Part shown: positions 12,328-23,749 of the stretch, piece after piece
Layout of the letters: every line of letters begins with the position of its first letter
How positions within the stretch are numbered: position 1 is the stretch's first letter
DNA from: Hydractinia symbiolongicarpus
Lineage: Eukaryota > Cnidaria > Hydrozoa > Anthoathecata > Hydractiniidae
Length of the DNA stretch: 64,000 nucleotides
Assembly: GCF_029227915.1 (NCBI RefSeq)
Contig: NC_079882.1
Location: 29,564,001-29,628,000 of the forward strand
Direction of reading: 5' to 3'
Position numbers and translations under genes: made by a program
The notes under the pieces: generated by a model
Seen by the model: the letters and a program-made list of their open reading frames with translations, nothing else
The model's database searches: none
Told to the model about the DNA's origin: nothing

Positions 12328-13090
12328 TGTTAACCGTCTGGATTTTTCAGGCGGGCAATACGGGTTTTTAGGCATTCTGATTGGCTTAGCGTTCTTGACG
12401 AGGGGCCGATATTTTGCGGTATTGCCCGTCGTCAAGAGAAATGGTAGCTTAAAATGTAAACAAGCAGGAAAAACAAGTTTTAAAAAGCATTGGAAATGAT
12501 TATATATCTAACTCCTGCAATACATTTATCGATAAAAACATTTTCATAGGATAGAAACAACAATAATGTCAAGTTTAACAGTTAAAATAACCAGATTCAG
12601 CAACATTCCGTCTGGATGCTTCTTCAACATGGCTAGTTAACTAGCTACATTGTCCATAAAAAACGATGATCTGATATCCAGTTTTATCAAAACTACTAAA
12701 TACAGGGCTACGAAATCATAAAAAGTACGTCTTCCCTCATTTTCAGGTTCGTTCCTTCAGCCTTGTGGTTACCGAGTCAATATAAAATGTTATTCTTGGC
12801 TAGCTAGCTAGTTAAAAACATTACTTCAATATTCGTTGTAACTATATTTTAGCTGCGGATTCAACTTTACACATTATTCTGTACGTGTCGAACATCGTAA
12901 TGTTTTGTTTACAAAGTTTTATTCTATAGGGACTTTCGAATTCTAAATAGAATGTTTGTTTTTAGACAGGAACTGTTTCGAATGTTGAGCTCGAGTGTTA
13001 ACAAAAGTAGTGCTAGTGAATTATATTATTATAAGAACACTAAACTAATATTCTTATTTTTTATTTTTATCTAACTTAGACGGTTAACAA
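12328..13090. mobile_element. Segment bounded by 13-bp inverted repeats TTGTTAACCGTCT, possible non-autonomous element
   Basis: TTGTTAACCGTCT at about 12328-12340 and its exact reverse complement AGACGGTTAACAA at 13078-13090 bound about 760 bp. The interior includes a second GGGCAATA element (12366-12470) and no long open frame. Each boundary abuts a large palindrome (12194-12317 and 13091-13230), so elements may be nested. Treating it as one mobile unit is inference. Confidence 0.4.
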
Positions 13091-13230
13091 ATACAATAAT
13101 AACCGATTACCCCGTACTGTACCGAAAATATCGCCCTCAGTCATTGCACCGACCTCGCAAGCTCGGTCGGCACTTAGACCTCCGGCGATATTTTGCGATA
13201 CAGCCCGGAGTAATCGGTTATTATTGTATT
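13091..13230. repeat. Foldback palindrome, ~65-bp imperfect arms
   Basis: Starts ATACAATAATAACCGATTAC and ends with its near reverse complement. Inner blocks AAAATATCGCC and CCGACC also pair around the centre CTCGCAAGCTCGG. The centre resembles that of the 12194-12317 palindrome, which suggests one family. Confidence 0.8.
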
Positions 13231-13683
13231 AATAAACACGCAGCAAAACGCATTTTATTAAAGCAGATTGTGATTATTTGTATTATGAACATGTAGATTT
13301 GCTCTCAAACTAACTCATCTATTGCCGCATTTTGTAATGATTTATCCTTCATAAAAAAGGACATGGGTGAAATTATAATTAAGCAAAGCAAATACCTGTT
13401 TAAGTCTCGTGAAAGAGAAAATTATATAAATGTACATAGTATAACAACATTGAAGGGAAGCCACGCATTCCCCTAAACCTTCTTTATAGACATAAAAAAT
13501 TAAGGGGGAAAATTTTTTAAACGATATAAATGTAATTGAATGTGAATGGTACAGAAGAAATAGACAAATAAAAGTAAAGTAAATTTATGAAAAGAAAAAT
13601 TTAAATTGATGCGAAATATGGAAATTTAAACTTTCCCCTTATTGTCTATATTTTACATATTGCCCTTAATGTGTAATTTAGGA

Positions 13684-13684
13684 G

Positions 13685-13716
<32 letters not shown>

Positions 13717-13737
13717 ATTATATATATATATTATATA

Positions 13738-13812
<75 letters not shown>
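13684..13812. repeat. (TA)n microsatellite, ~129 bp
   Basis: An almost pure TA run with a few TATTATA interruptions. The tyrosine/isoleucine-rich open frame across it is an artefact of the repeat. Confidence 0.95.
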
Positions 13813-13814
<2 letters not shown>

Positions 13815-16080
13815 CGGCGACAATAAGTTCAGTTATGAGGGATTGCAAAATGCAAAAAATTTACGTATAACAAAACTTTAATATCCTTGAAGAAAGCTTA
13901 GTTAACTAGGCTACTTCTTGTCAGTGTAGTAGGAAGTATGTTTAACTTAGCCACCCTCGTTCCCGATTACCTTAGCCATCCTTTTTCCCATAGTCTCTTG
14001 CCGAAACCGCCATCAGCTATATCTAAGGTAAAATGTCCTAGGTACGAAGTAACCACAAAGCAATAAATTGTCGCCCTGCGTCGTTAATATGCGTTTGTTT
14101 CAAACACTTTCGACGCGCGTGACCGGTCCTAGGCTAGTAAATAAAGAAACTAAATAATCTAATTTGTTTATACGTAACTAAGTTCCACAAAATATTTAAA
14201 AATATGGCGGAACAGTAGCTAGTGAAAGAAAAAAAAGATCACTAAACAAACTGAAGATGGAACCAATTGACCGTACGCTATGCTATTAAATTTAAGTCAT
14301 GGAAAAAGAGAAAACGGTTTTTATCTGTAGCTAGCAATATTAATAGTCTAGTTATAGCTAGCTAGTAAGTATGCTTTTAATTTTGCATAACACAGCAATA
14401 TGATATGGTATAGATGACTTGCCAATGTTGGCAAAAGTTAAAAAGTTTTTTGCACCACATGTAGAAAATATAAACAGCAACCACAGTAATCCATCCAAAA
14501 TAAAAATATTTGCTTAAAATTAGTGGATTTTTTAGAAGATTTAGAAGAATATAGCTAGCTATAGCTATAGTTAAATTTATTTCCTGTTAGTTCCTGTAAT
14601 AGGATGAATCTTTGTACACCTGAGGCTACATTTTTTAAAACTTATTCTAAAGTTATCCCTCCCCACCTGAACTCAAAAATGTCAAGAATCAAGAAAATGA
14701 GTTTTATATATATGACATAAAAATGCAACAATGCATTGAAAATGTGGAGGGTTGCTTTAGCTGAGACTGTGCTGAAAAAACATTGATTTGAAAAATTTGT
14801 TCCTAGTATATACTTTTAGCATGAGAACCTGATTTGTCTTTTAGTGTCACTTCTTTATTTGTTAGAACAAGATAAATTACCAAAAGAACCTGATAATATT
14901 ACAAATGGATAGGAAATTTTACTTTTAAATAGTGTTTCTTCACTTTTATGAAAACAAAGAGAAGTTTACGATTATAACAATCATTATCTGTAACAAGGAG
15001 CCATCAGACTAGATTGGGTAAGTTCCCCAAAGCTCATCTCATTTGGAAAACACATGTTGATGAAATCACATCAAAAACCTTGACCCTTTGTCGAAAACAC
15101 ACAATCCTCTATGTGATTCAATTATTACAGTAAAATAGGGACCTCAAAAAATTCGTTAGCAAGATGATTAGATGTTAATATAACACTTTCATAAAAAACA
15201 AAAGGACACACTTCTTTTATCAATAAAACAAAAATAAAACAAACATAACACTTTTAATTAGAACATGCCTTAACAGTCTTAAAGTTTATGCTTTATATAG
15301 AAAAAATAATTGGTGTTGAATTATTGCTTCTGTTTTCTGCTTTAAAAATATGTGATCTTTAAAAAACTGAAAAAATTTGTGGCATATATAAACCTTCTTA
15401 AGAAGAGTTGTGATATATAGTTCCCTAATAATGTTCCACAAACATTTTCTTAGATTTTCCAAAAGCATAATGATCTGTGTAAAGACCCAAAATTGCAAAA
15501 CTTACAAAGTTGGTACTCAAAAAACCCCTGAAGTATTGTTCTGTGTATTTTCCAGTAGATGATGGAATAACTCCATGGGGGCTCTAGTAAAATCAATTTT
15601 AGGGGGATGGGCTTAAATAGAATCCAGACTTGTTTTAGTGTTGGGACTTTATGCTTGAAACCTATTTTTATTTCCACAAATGATCTAAAAATACAGTAAG
15701 ATTGACAAAACCACTATTATATACTCTATATTATCTATCTTTATAAACAGTCATTTTCCATTAAATAGAGTTAAATTTTCCTCACTAGTTATAACAAATT
15801 GGTTTTCCTCATTGTTGTCTAGAATCTGCATTCCATCAGTTTTCTCAGTTAACATTTTGTGACAGGTTCTCATTACATATCTTATTAACAATCAAAAACA
15901 TGACTTCCCAACACGACTTGAATTTGAGTTGTGCTTACACTTCACACCACCTGAGCCTCCTGTTCATTTTAATGTGTTGAACTTGGGATATAAAATGATA
16001 TACCTGAAAACTGATTGTGTTAAATTTCAACAATGTGCATTTGTACTCACTTTGTTTCTGGATTTCTATGTTCAATGTTT
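13813..16080. other. Intergenic region upstream of TTC29, no gene recognised
   Basis: AT-rich DNA with clusters of the tetranucleotide GCTA/TAGC (for example 14325-14375 and 14560-14575). Short open frames on the minus strand (15286-15677) lack recognisable domains or splice context. The TTC29 promoter should lie here, but no motif could be assigned. Confidence 0.5.
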
Positions 16081-16095
16081 AGTTTTAAGTGAACA

Positions 16096-19000
16096 ATGTC
16101 GACAACATCCTTTCCTGCATTACCGCTAGTGGGAGGTTTTTTAACTCAACAAGTGCTTCGAACCATACCTGAAGGAAAGTATAAGACAAAAAGCAATCCT
16201 CAAATAGCACCATTTTTCAACCAAGAATTGACACATGATGATAAACATACTGAAATTATTGATACTGCAAAGTAAGTTTTACTGTGGTATTAATAAGTGT
16301 ATTAGGTTTGCTATTGTTCAGGTGTGACTTTAGTTTTACAGAATAATAAACTGTCATCTATGATACACATCAAATTAGCTAAAAAAGTAAAGTTACAATT
16401 TTAACCATTCTTCTAAAGGATACACTAAGTAGTATGTACCATTAAGTATTAAATACACTAAGTATTATGTACCAAACAATTAGATATGTCATTTGGGCAA
16501 GGTCAACTAAGCATCTACGGCCTCAGTATTTGCTAATTTATTTACATTATATACAGTAAAGTTTTTTTTTTTTTCTAGATATCGATATTCATTTATGCAT
16601 AATCTGTGTCTTGAAATGCTTCAACTAGGTTTTCACATGGCTTTTCGTGAACTGTTTAAACTAGTGGAAGAAGAAAAAAAAGCAGCTTTGTCTGAAGACA
16701 GTTTTCGAAAAACTGATGATACTCCAATTGAAGAACACCAAGAAAAATTAAGTTACTTAAAAGAAATGCTGATTTCTGCTGAGATATCCAAACGTCAAGG
16801 TTGCTTTTTGTGATTGTGTTTTATGGGATAAATTTCTTGTGTGCTCTGTTACTAAGCTAAATGATTTTATGTTTTATTGATTTTAACACCAACTTTCTTT
16901 TTACACCCAGTTCCAGATTACATGATATTATCATGTATAAAAATACCTCTATGATATTTTACTAAAAATAGTAAGTATATAATGGAATTGTCACAAATCT
17001 ACCAAACATTTTTTTTATAGGTCGCTCTGAAAGTGTTTACAACTCGCAGCTCTCACTGGCACAATTTTTTACTGAACACCAAGATTTTAGGTTAGCAGAC
17101 CATTTTTTCACAGCATGTCATAACACAAGCCGCCAGGTGCTGGGCGATGGAAGAAGAAAGGAGGCTGAGGCCAACTGTTACCTTGGTAACTCAGCAGAAC
17201 GCCGGAAGGATTTTGCCTCAGCAAGAGAATATTATGAGGAGTTTTATTCGCTAACAACAAAAAAAACATGGAAAATTGACAACGGTACATTGCTACACAA
17301 ACATGCCTGTGATTGCCTTCAAAGAGTTTATATTCAGTTGTCAGAACTGGTAAGTAATCTTTTTTAATTTTCTGCTATGTGCAGAGAGGGGGGATTTTTA
17401 AAACTGTCATGCGTATTATGAACTTGTCAATGTTAATACTGCATGTTTGTTTTGTAGAAAATCCGAAAAGCACCAAATTCTTGTTGTCTCCTACGTCACT
17501 TTTATGACAGCGTTACAATTTTTAATCATTATAAATTTATTAAAAAAATCAATTTAACATTGATAACGAATTATATAAGTTTGAGTAGGCTGTTAATGCT
17601 GATGTAAAATGCAAGGGGTGTTTGAAGTTTGAAAATAACATTTATTGGTGTTTCAGTTACCAGTAGATCAAGAAGAGGATGTCCTTAACCATCTTCATAA
17701 GGCGCATGAGATTGCTAAAGCAGGTTAGTATTAGTGTAGTAGAACCAAAAAAGTAACTACTATAGTCATTTCTTTGTGGAGAAGTTTGCGCAAGCATGTT
17801 TTCAAAAGTACGCGTAACAATCTCTCTTATTGATTGGAACAAACGCTTATAAACGCTTACGGTAGATGAGATAAGACGTCAATTTTTTTACCAGTTACCG
17901 TCGACGTCAATTTTTTTATTGCCTACCTGTCGCTATCAACATCATTTTTTCCATCTACCTGTTATTATCGGTGTTATAACTAATTTAATTTGTTTATTAT
18001 GTACTTATTATTCAACTTTTGTTTCTTTAAATTTTCAAATATGTTTTGGCATATTAGACAGTGGGAGGTAAAAAGTAACAAATTCTGAGAAAAGAAGTGG
18101 GATATTTTTATCATTTTTGTGATTTTTTAAGCAATAAGGATCATAATGTTATAATTTATCCACAATTTGAAAATTATGGCTTAATACCAACTTCAAAAGG
18201 TGTTATAAACATTTTATCCTTTTGATGTTTTAAGAGGTGGGATTTTTTATCCTTTTTTTTTGTCCACAGGATCTTTGTAAATGATTGACCTAAAAAAGAT
18301 TTGAAATATATGTCCTGATAGCGTAATAATTTTTTTTAAAATATTACAAAAAGTAATGGTGAAATTTTATAGTACTTACAAACCAGAGATAAGAAACTCA
18401 CAAAAATGAAAATGTCTAATTTTAGGCAGATTTCTGCCACCCATTTTTGAACATGTCCTTATCTTTTTTTTAGGTGGAGATGCGATTGAAATTGGAAAAG
18501 TCGGTTATTTGATTGGTACCAAGTATGATTTTTATGGCAAGCAAAAGGAAGCAGTGGAATACCATACGGAGTATTTAGAATTGTGTGAATCCTTTAACGA
18601 CGAAGTTGGAATGGGAAAAGCTTGTCAGGCTCTCGCGTATGCGAATCAAAGGTGACAATTTAGTATATATTTCATTTAGTATATGGAGGTATTATTAGCT
18701 TAAATCTAAGGTACTTTTCAACATCTTTTTCTTTTTTCTAAATAAACACGGTTAAGTAAAAGGTTAGTAGCTTATATTCGATTTTAGAAAAATCCGACTT
18801 AAAACCACCCTCTAAAACCACCCCTTTTCTTCCAGGCAAGGAAAATTGGAAGAGGCTGTTAAGAACTTGAAAAAGTTTCTTCAAATGTCCGAACGTTCTG
18901 GTGATAACGACAGTCGACGTGCAGCTTGCAGTGATCTGGGATGGTTGTACAAGTCAATGGTGGGTACTTGTTTGTTTTTGTCCTAAATAACTTCTGAATG

Positions 19001-20198
19001 AAGATTCCGGATTTATGCAAATTTTTCTCTTTACCCTCTACTTCGCTATTTTTAACTGACAAAATTGCCATAAAATCGCGAAAATTCAAATTTAGTGAAA
19101 TCTGCAATTTTATTGATATTTGTGATGATAAAATGCTCCGTTTTTGACCAAAAATGGAGAGAGTGAACAACGTGTACAAGGCGAAGAAGATGATATGAAC
19201 AATTTGATATTTTCACACGCATTCTATACTTTATGCGGAGATGGTCTAGTGGTAGCGCATTCGACTTGTGATCATCAGGTTTCAGGTTCGAGTCCTCACT
19301 CCGGCGCGCTTTAAATGCAGTGTTGTCAGCACATTTGGTGCCTCTACTGACCGCTAACCGGCTTGTTTGGCAGGCAAGTTAGAGGAATGCTATACGTATC
19401 TCTGGCGGTAATGTAACATAGTTAAAGTCGGAGGGGAAGAAGAGCCAACCGTTAGGACGGAATCCCCAAGGACGTTAAAGCTTCCCAGTACTTACTTACT
19501 TGGTCCTTTGTTTTAATGACATCAAGTTTAAAATTCTTAACTACGTTAATTTTGATCGGCTCAAAACACACGTGCTTCAAGTGAAGCTATTCGCATCAAC
19601 ATCTTGAATATGTGAGAAATTAATAACAATCACATTGTCAGCTTGAGGACTAATCAAAAAGTACATGCGTAATTATTGATTATCCAGACGGTCAGCTAAT
19701 ACTGGTCCACTTGACCTTTTTTTCGCCAATATATAGCTATTAATTAATTTTCTCTTACGTTGGTTTAACTGCTCTTTCAGTGATATTAGTTGTATTTTAT
19801 AGGGAAAGTACGAGCAATCTTCGAATTACTATAAAAGAGCTTTTGAATTGTCCAAAAAAACTTCCAACTTGCAAATCATTAACGCGTCAAGCTGCGAATA
19901 TGCAATAGCATTAGCGCACGGATTACTTACTGGAGAAGTTGAAGCCATAACTCGTAACTCCAAGACTAGTCTGGAATCGTTATTAAGTTGGAAAAGTAAT
20001 CGAGTCCAAAATTTCTCGGGAGATCAGAGGACATACTCGATGTTCCAAACAGAACAGCTACAAGAGGACAAAGAAGATATATTTGAAGAAAGCAACGACG
20101 TAGAGACGTGTTCAGATAACGAAGCCTTTGGTAACAGCGAAAGAAATGACATTTCTGTTAGCGATAATTTAGAAAAAAATGAAACTGAAGTATTTTGA
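16096..20198 (+). CDS. TTC29: TTC29, tetratricopeptide repeat protein 29
   Basis: Seven exons total 1491 nt (496 aa): 16096-16271, 16579-16799, 17021-17349, 17657-17723, 18474-18651, 18836-18959, 19803-20198. All introns are GT-AG and phases match. The protein aligns end to end, from memory, with animal TTC29: an N-terminal helical part (LEMLQLGFHMAFRELFKLVE), TPR-type helical pairs in exons 3-7 (for example KEAEANCYLGNSAERRKDFA and QGKLEEAVKNLKKFLQMSER), then the family's SLLSWK block and an acidic, unstructured tail. Its length is close to the usual ~475 aa. TTC29 is a ciliary/flagellar protein linked to axonemal dynein and intraflagellar transport; loss in mammals impairs sperm motility. 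The start is the first in-frame ATG, 13 bases after an acceptor-like AG at 16081-16082. Intron 6 contains a SINE. Confidence 0.9.
19235..19500 (+). mobile_element. tRNA-derived SINE in TTC29 intron 6
   Basis: The head resembles a tRNA: GCGGAGATGGTCTAGTGGTA (A-box region), an anticodon-like TTGTGAT loop, then GGTTCGAGTCC (B box). The acceptor stem no longer pairs well, so it is not a functional tRNA. An unrelated body of about 190 bp follows, and the tail is (ACTT)n, CTTACTTACTT. It is in the same orientation as TTC29. If the loop is aligned as in tRNA, the anticodon would be GTG (His); that is inference. Confidence 0.75.
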
Positions 20199-20509
20199 AA
20201 AATGTTTTTTCTGCACCAATTGATGTTTTTTAAAAAAAAAAAAAATCATAGTCATTTATTTTCGCCATGGTGACATTCTTTGTGTACGATTAAAAAAAAC
20301 ATGCTCGTTTATCCGTAGTCTATTATTCATCCGAAAATACAACTTTTGTCTGCACTCGGTAGGACTTGGGCGAAATATTATATTTTGTTTGAACTTGTAT
20401 ATATGTAGCATATGGAGAAAATTTCTGCTTATTCAACAAAATTAAATAGTAACCAATAATTCCTGATTCCACTCGCTGTCGATTGATGAGATGTTTACTG
20501 TTTAAAAAA

Positions 20510-20515
20510 AATAAA
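20510..20515 (+). terminator. AATAAA polyadenylation signal candidate for TTC29
   Basis: An AATAAA hexamer about 310 bases past the TTC29 stop. Confidence 0.45.
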
Positions 20516-21375
20516 ATGATAGCTATTCAGTTACAACTGGTAATCATGTAAACTCGTTCCCAGGACCCTTTATCGCCATCCGATGTCAAAAGATAATTCT
20601 TAACAACTCGTATGGTTAAAAAAAGCGATATTGTATTTTTAGAAGTATGTGAAAATGTGTCTATGGAAATTTCTAGGCTTGAATGTTTGAAAGTTGGATA
20701 GTCAAGTTTTATTGCAATACTATTTCGTGAACCAAAAAAGGAAGAGACAAGAGATTTGTTTCAAAAACAAAACTGAAAGTCTCAATCCTCTACATGATGG
20801 GATAATATTTTGGTCCCTATTTTAAATATGTTTGTCGTGTATACTTTTGATATACTTCTTATAGAAACAGCATCTCTACAAAAAAATTATCGAGTCCGAA
20901 AAATCAGTTATAAATAGGTGTCCATTAGGCTCAGGTTGAAACTTTTATTTATTTTATTTATTTAACATCAAATCGGGTTCCATATAAAAATATGGTTCTT
21001 TTCCCTATAAATTAAAAATACAAATGAAAATTTATTAATATATAATACCATAATACAATTCTAAAATTTCCATGAAACTTAAAATCACGAGGTAAAACTG
21101 TGTTTTCAGGTAAGAAACAAAACAATGAAAGATGCAAAAAGGGGGCGTAATTTGACTTAATAGGAGGCTAAGGGCGATCGAATATAATCTAAAATAAAAA
21201 CATAACACCTTACCTATTTGATTGTCTGCTGTTAAGATGGAGGAATTTGGTGTCTGTCATAATGAGATGTGCGCCATAAGGTGCTTGCTGGCTAAGAAGA
21301 GGTTTTTATGTCCGTTTGACCAGGCTTCTATTTTTTCTTCAGAAATTCTTCGCTTTATTAAAACGTACGCTATAT
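20516..21375. other. Intergenic, no gene recognised
   Basis: AT-rich, with an ATTT-type tetranucleotide run near 20945-20965. No coding signal was recognised. Confidence 0.5.
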
Positions 21376-21682
21376 ATGAGATGTCAATGATGTGCATATT
21401 TTATATGACTAGCCTCACAAATATCGAGGAATACATACCCTGTCTATTATTTCTAGGAGGGGCCAGGGCTTAGATGCGGAGTCCTACAAGTATTTAATGC
21501 TCATTTTGAGCTACGCAACCCCAATTAAGGGGCTGTGCTCCACCAGACAACTCCTTGCAACATCCAACTAACCTGTGGCTATGGTAACATTCCGTCGCGC
21601 ATATTGAATCGCCGCCAACGGGAATCGAACCCCGGCCTGAAGCACAAGTGCGTGCGAAAGTTTTAACCACTAGACTATTTCA
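21376..21682 (-). mobile_element. tRNA-derived SINE family B, inverted copy
   Basis: Read on the minus strand: a tRNA-like head (GTCTAGTGGTTAAA, then CCGGGGTTCGATTCCCGT), then GAATGTTACCATAGCC, GAGTTGTCT, CTCAAAATGAGCATTAAATA, GACAGGGTAT and TCGATATTTGTGAGGCTAG. The same blocks occur in the same order at 22818-23166 on the plus strand. The first few bases of the head are missing or diverged. Confidence 0.8.
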
Positions 21683-22200
21683 TTTGATTTTTCATTTATT
21701 TGTCATCAAAAGTTTACTTACAAAAAATGAATAAAAAAAATTGAATAAACTAAGTTGCAAAAGCTATTGCCTAGTAAAATAACTTTCTGTTTATAACGAG
21801 TAAGCAACAACAAAAAAACTACTGCGCCACATGTATAAGGAGGTTTAACTGTAATAATAATTAAAAGCTAGTATGGATAATGAAAATTTTATGAACAAAC
21901 AAAAATCAGTGTATTAATTAATGCAATTCTGAAACAACTTTATGACCGTTCAGTTTTATCTTAATTAGCATTGCATCAAAAAATCTTTTCATCATGATTT
22001 TAAGTAATGTCTTTTTGTTAGAAGTTGTATAGAATTCGTTAAGCGCAACTAATAGCATTACCATATCTTAACCTTTTTCTTAGCTGCATAAAAGAAAATA
22101 ATAAAGTTATATTACCAATTGTCTTATTAAAAGAAGCGCTTTTTTAACAAGCAAGAAGGTCTTATAGTATTTAATCACTGAGTCGATTCTAGAGGGCGTT

Positions 22201-23749
22201 ATGGTCGCTGATGTGGCACTAACAATCTACGACGAAATAAGAAGCAAAAAGTGGAACGAATCTCTGAAAAGGTACGTAATAACCCCTATAGAAAAGTAAT
22301 TTTGACAAAATTGCGTAAAAACAGTCGCTATACATTTATATGAATTACTCTCATCCGGTTTTTTATAAATTCAAAAACAATAAACGTTCTTACAAATTAA
22401 CATTTGTTTTTGTGTAGCCACCTGTTACGTTATTTACAGTCATGGTTGGCTGTACGCGGTGACTTCCTGTTTGAATATAGCCAAAGAATTCATTGTTCGT
22501 TATTACTCGTTTTATTATCCTGTCGATGCATATCTCCCAAATCACATAAAAGCTGAAGAAGTATCTTTCAATAATTTTTATACTTAAACTTTTCGATTAT
22601 GCAAAATTCCTGGTTAAGAAAATTCTTTGACAACAACATTTTTTTAAAAAACAACAACAACGAAAAAAAAACAACCTTGTGTTCATTGTGCATATCGTCA
22701 TTCAAGCTCAGGCGGTTCGTCAGTGTTGAAAAAAGTGATTTAAGCTTAGCTGTTCCTATTTTGCTCCTATTTTGTTCTTATAATTCGGCGCCGTAGCCAT
22801 GGCGCCGTAGATTTTATGGCGCCGTAGATTAGTGGTTATAGCTCTCGTACTCTGTGCGGGAGACCGGGGTTCGATTCCTCTTGACGGCGATTCAACATGA
22901 GCGAGTGAATGTTACCATAGCCCCGGGTTAACCCAAGCCATGTGAGGGAAATTGAGTAGATGGCACACTGTGTGGGCCGTTGGATGTTGCCGGGAGTTGT
23001 CTAGTAGAGCGCGGGCCCTAATTGGGTCTGCGTCGCTCAAAAATGAGCATTAAATACTCTAGGACTCTCCATCTAAGCCATGGCACCTCCTGGAAATAAT
23101 AGACAGGGTATATCCCTCGATATTTGTGAGGCTAGCCATGTAAATATGCACATCTATCTATCTATCAAATCTGAGGTTCGTTTTCTTATGCAATTGTTCT
23201 TATAAGGTAGACGTTTTTCTTATAGTTTCAATATGAATATTAGCAGAAAATAATCCTGATATATACTTAGCATATTCTTAGCACAGTTAAGATTCAAAGA
23301 TATGTGAATGAAACTAGTGAAAAATCGCGCCGGAGAAAAATACCTCCAATAACACCTGAGTATAGAGATTTTACATCAATGATAGGGTACAAGTATATGA
23401 CTAAACAAAAAAATAAAAAACCAAACATTCATAATTGTAAGCAAAAATTTAAAATGAGTATATTCTTAGGATATTCTTAGCTTTAGAATACACAGTAAAC
23501 AACACAAGAATATAATGATTGTTGTTGTTATTACAGCGATGAAGATATGTTATCTCCATAAAGTTAATTGCTGACACGGCTGTCTTTGTTATTCTACTAG
23601 GGGCCATTATTAAAATTACATTAATTGTTCACCAGACCAGAAAGAAACGCCTGAGTGCGGTACAGACAAAACTTCGATCACTGGAGCGAGAAATACAAAA
23701 TGGAAATTTTCAAGCCTCAGCGATCGCTATTCGAATTAGAAAATGCTGA
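22201..23749 (+). CDS. Possible small membrane protein gene overlapping the PaxB start (uncertain)
   Basis: Candidate exons 22201-22271, 22440-22560 and 23564-23749 join in frame to 125 codons. The product would start MVADVALTIYDEIRSKKWNE, include an aromatic-rich stretch (IVRYYSFYYPVDAYLP), a hydrophobic segment (TAVFVILLGAIIKITLIV) and a basic coiled-coil-like tail (KLRSLEREI). The first donor (GTACGT) and an acceptor TTTACAG are good. The last acceptor is weak; the strong one at 23535-23536 would stop after one codon, giving 65 aa. An alternative acceptor at 22417 reads a different frame. A SINE lies in the second intron. The last exon overlaps the PaxB start in another frame, which is unusual. 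No family is recognised; this could be 5' noncoding exons of PaxB or chance. Confidence 0.25.
22818..23166 (+). mobile_element. tRNA-derived SINE family B, plus-strand copy
   Basis: The tRNA-like head GGCGCCGTAGATTAGTGGTT with a B box GGGGTTCGATTCCTC is followed by a body shared with 21376-21682 and a tail of (ATCT)n. The first ten bases, GGCGCCGTAG, also occur at 22787 and 22801, so the 5' end is present three times in tandem. Confidence 0.85.

Noticed and set aside
13642-13881. 79-codon open frame rich in Tyr and Ile
   Set aside because: It is the translation of the (TA)n microsatellite.
19235-19306. Functional tRNA gene (His-like)
   Set aside because: The acceptor stem does not pair properly and a SINE body and tail follow directly.
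22418-22551. Alternative frame using the upstream acceptor at 22417
   Set aside because: It gives a short product ending in a cysteine/leucine-rich stretch and a stop. The downstream acceptor gives a more protein-like sequence, though neither is proven.
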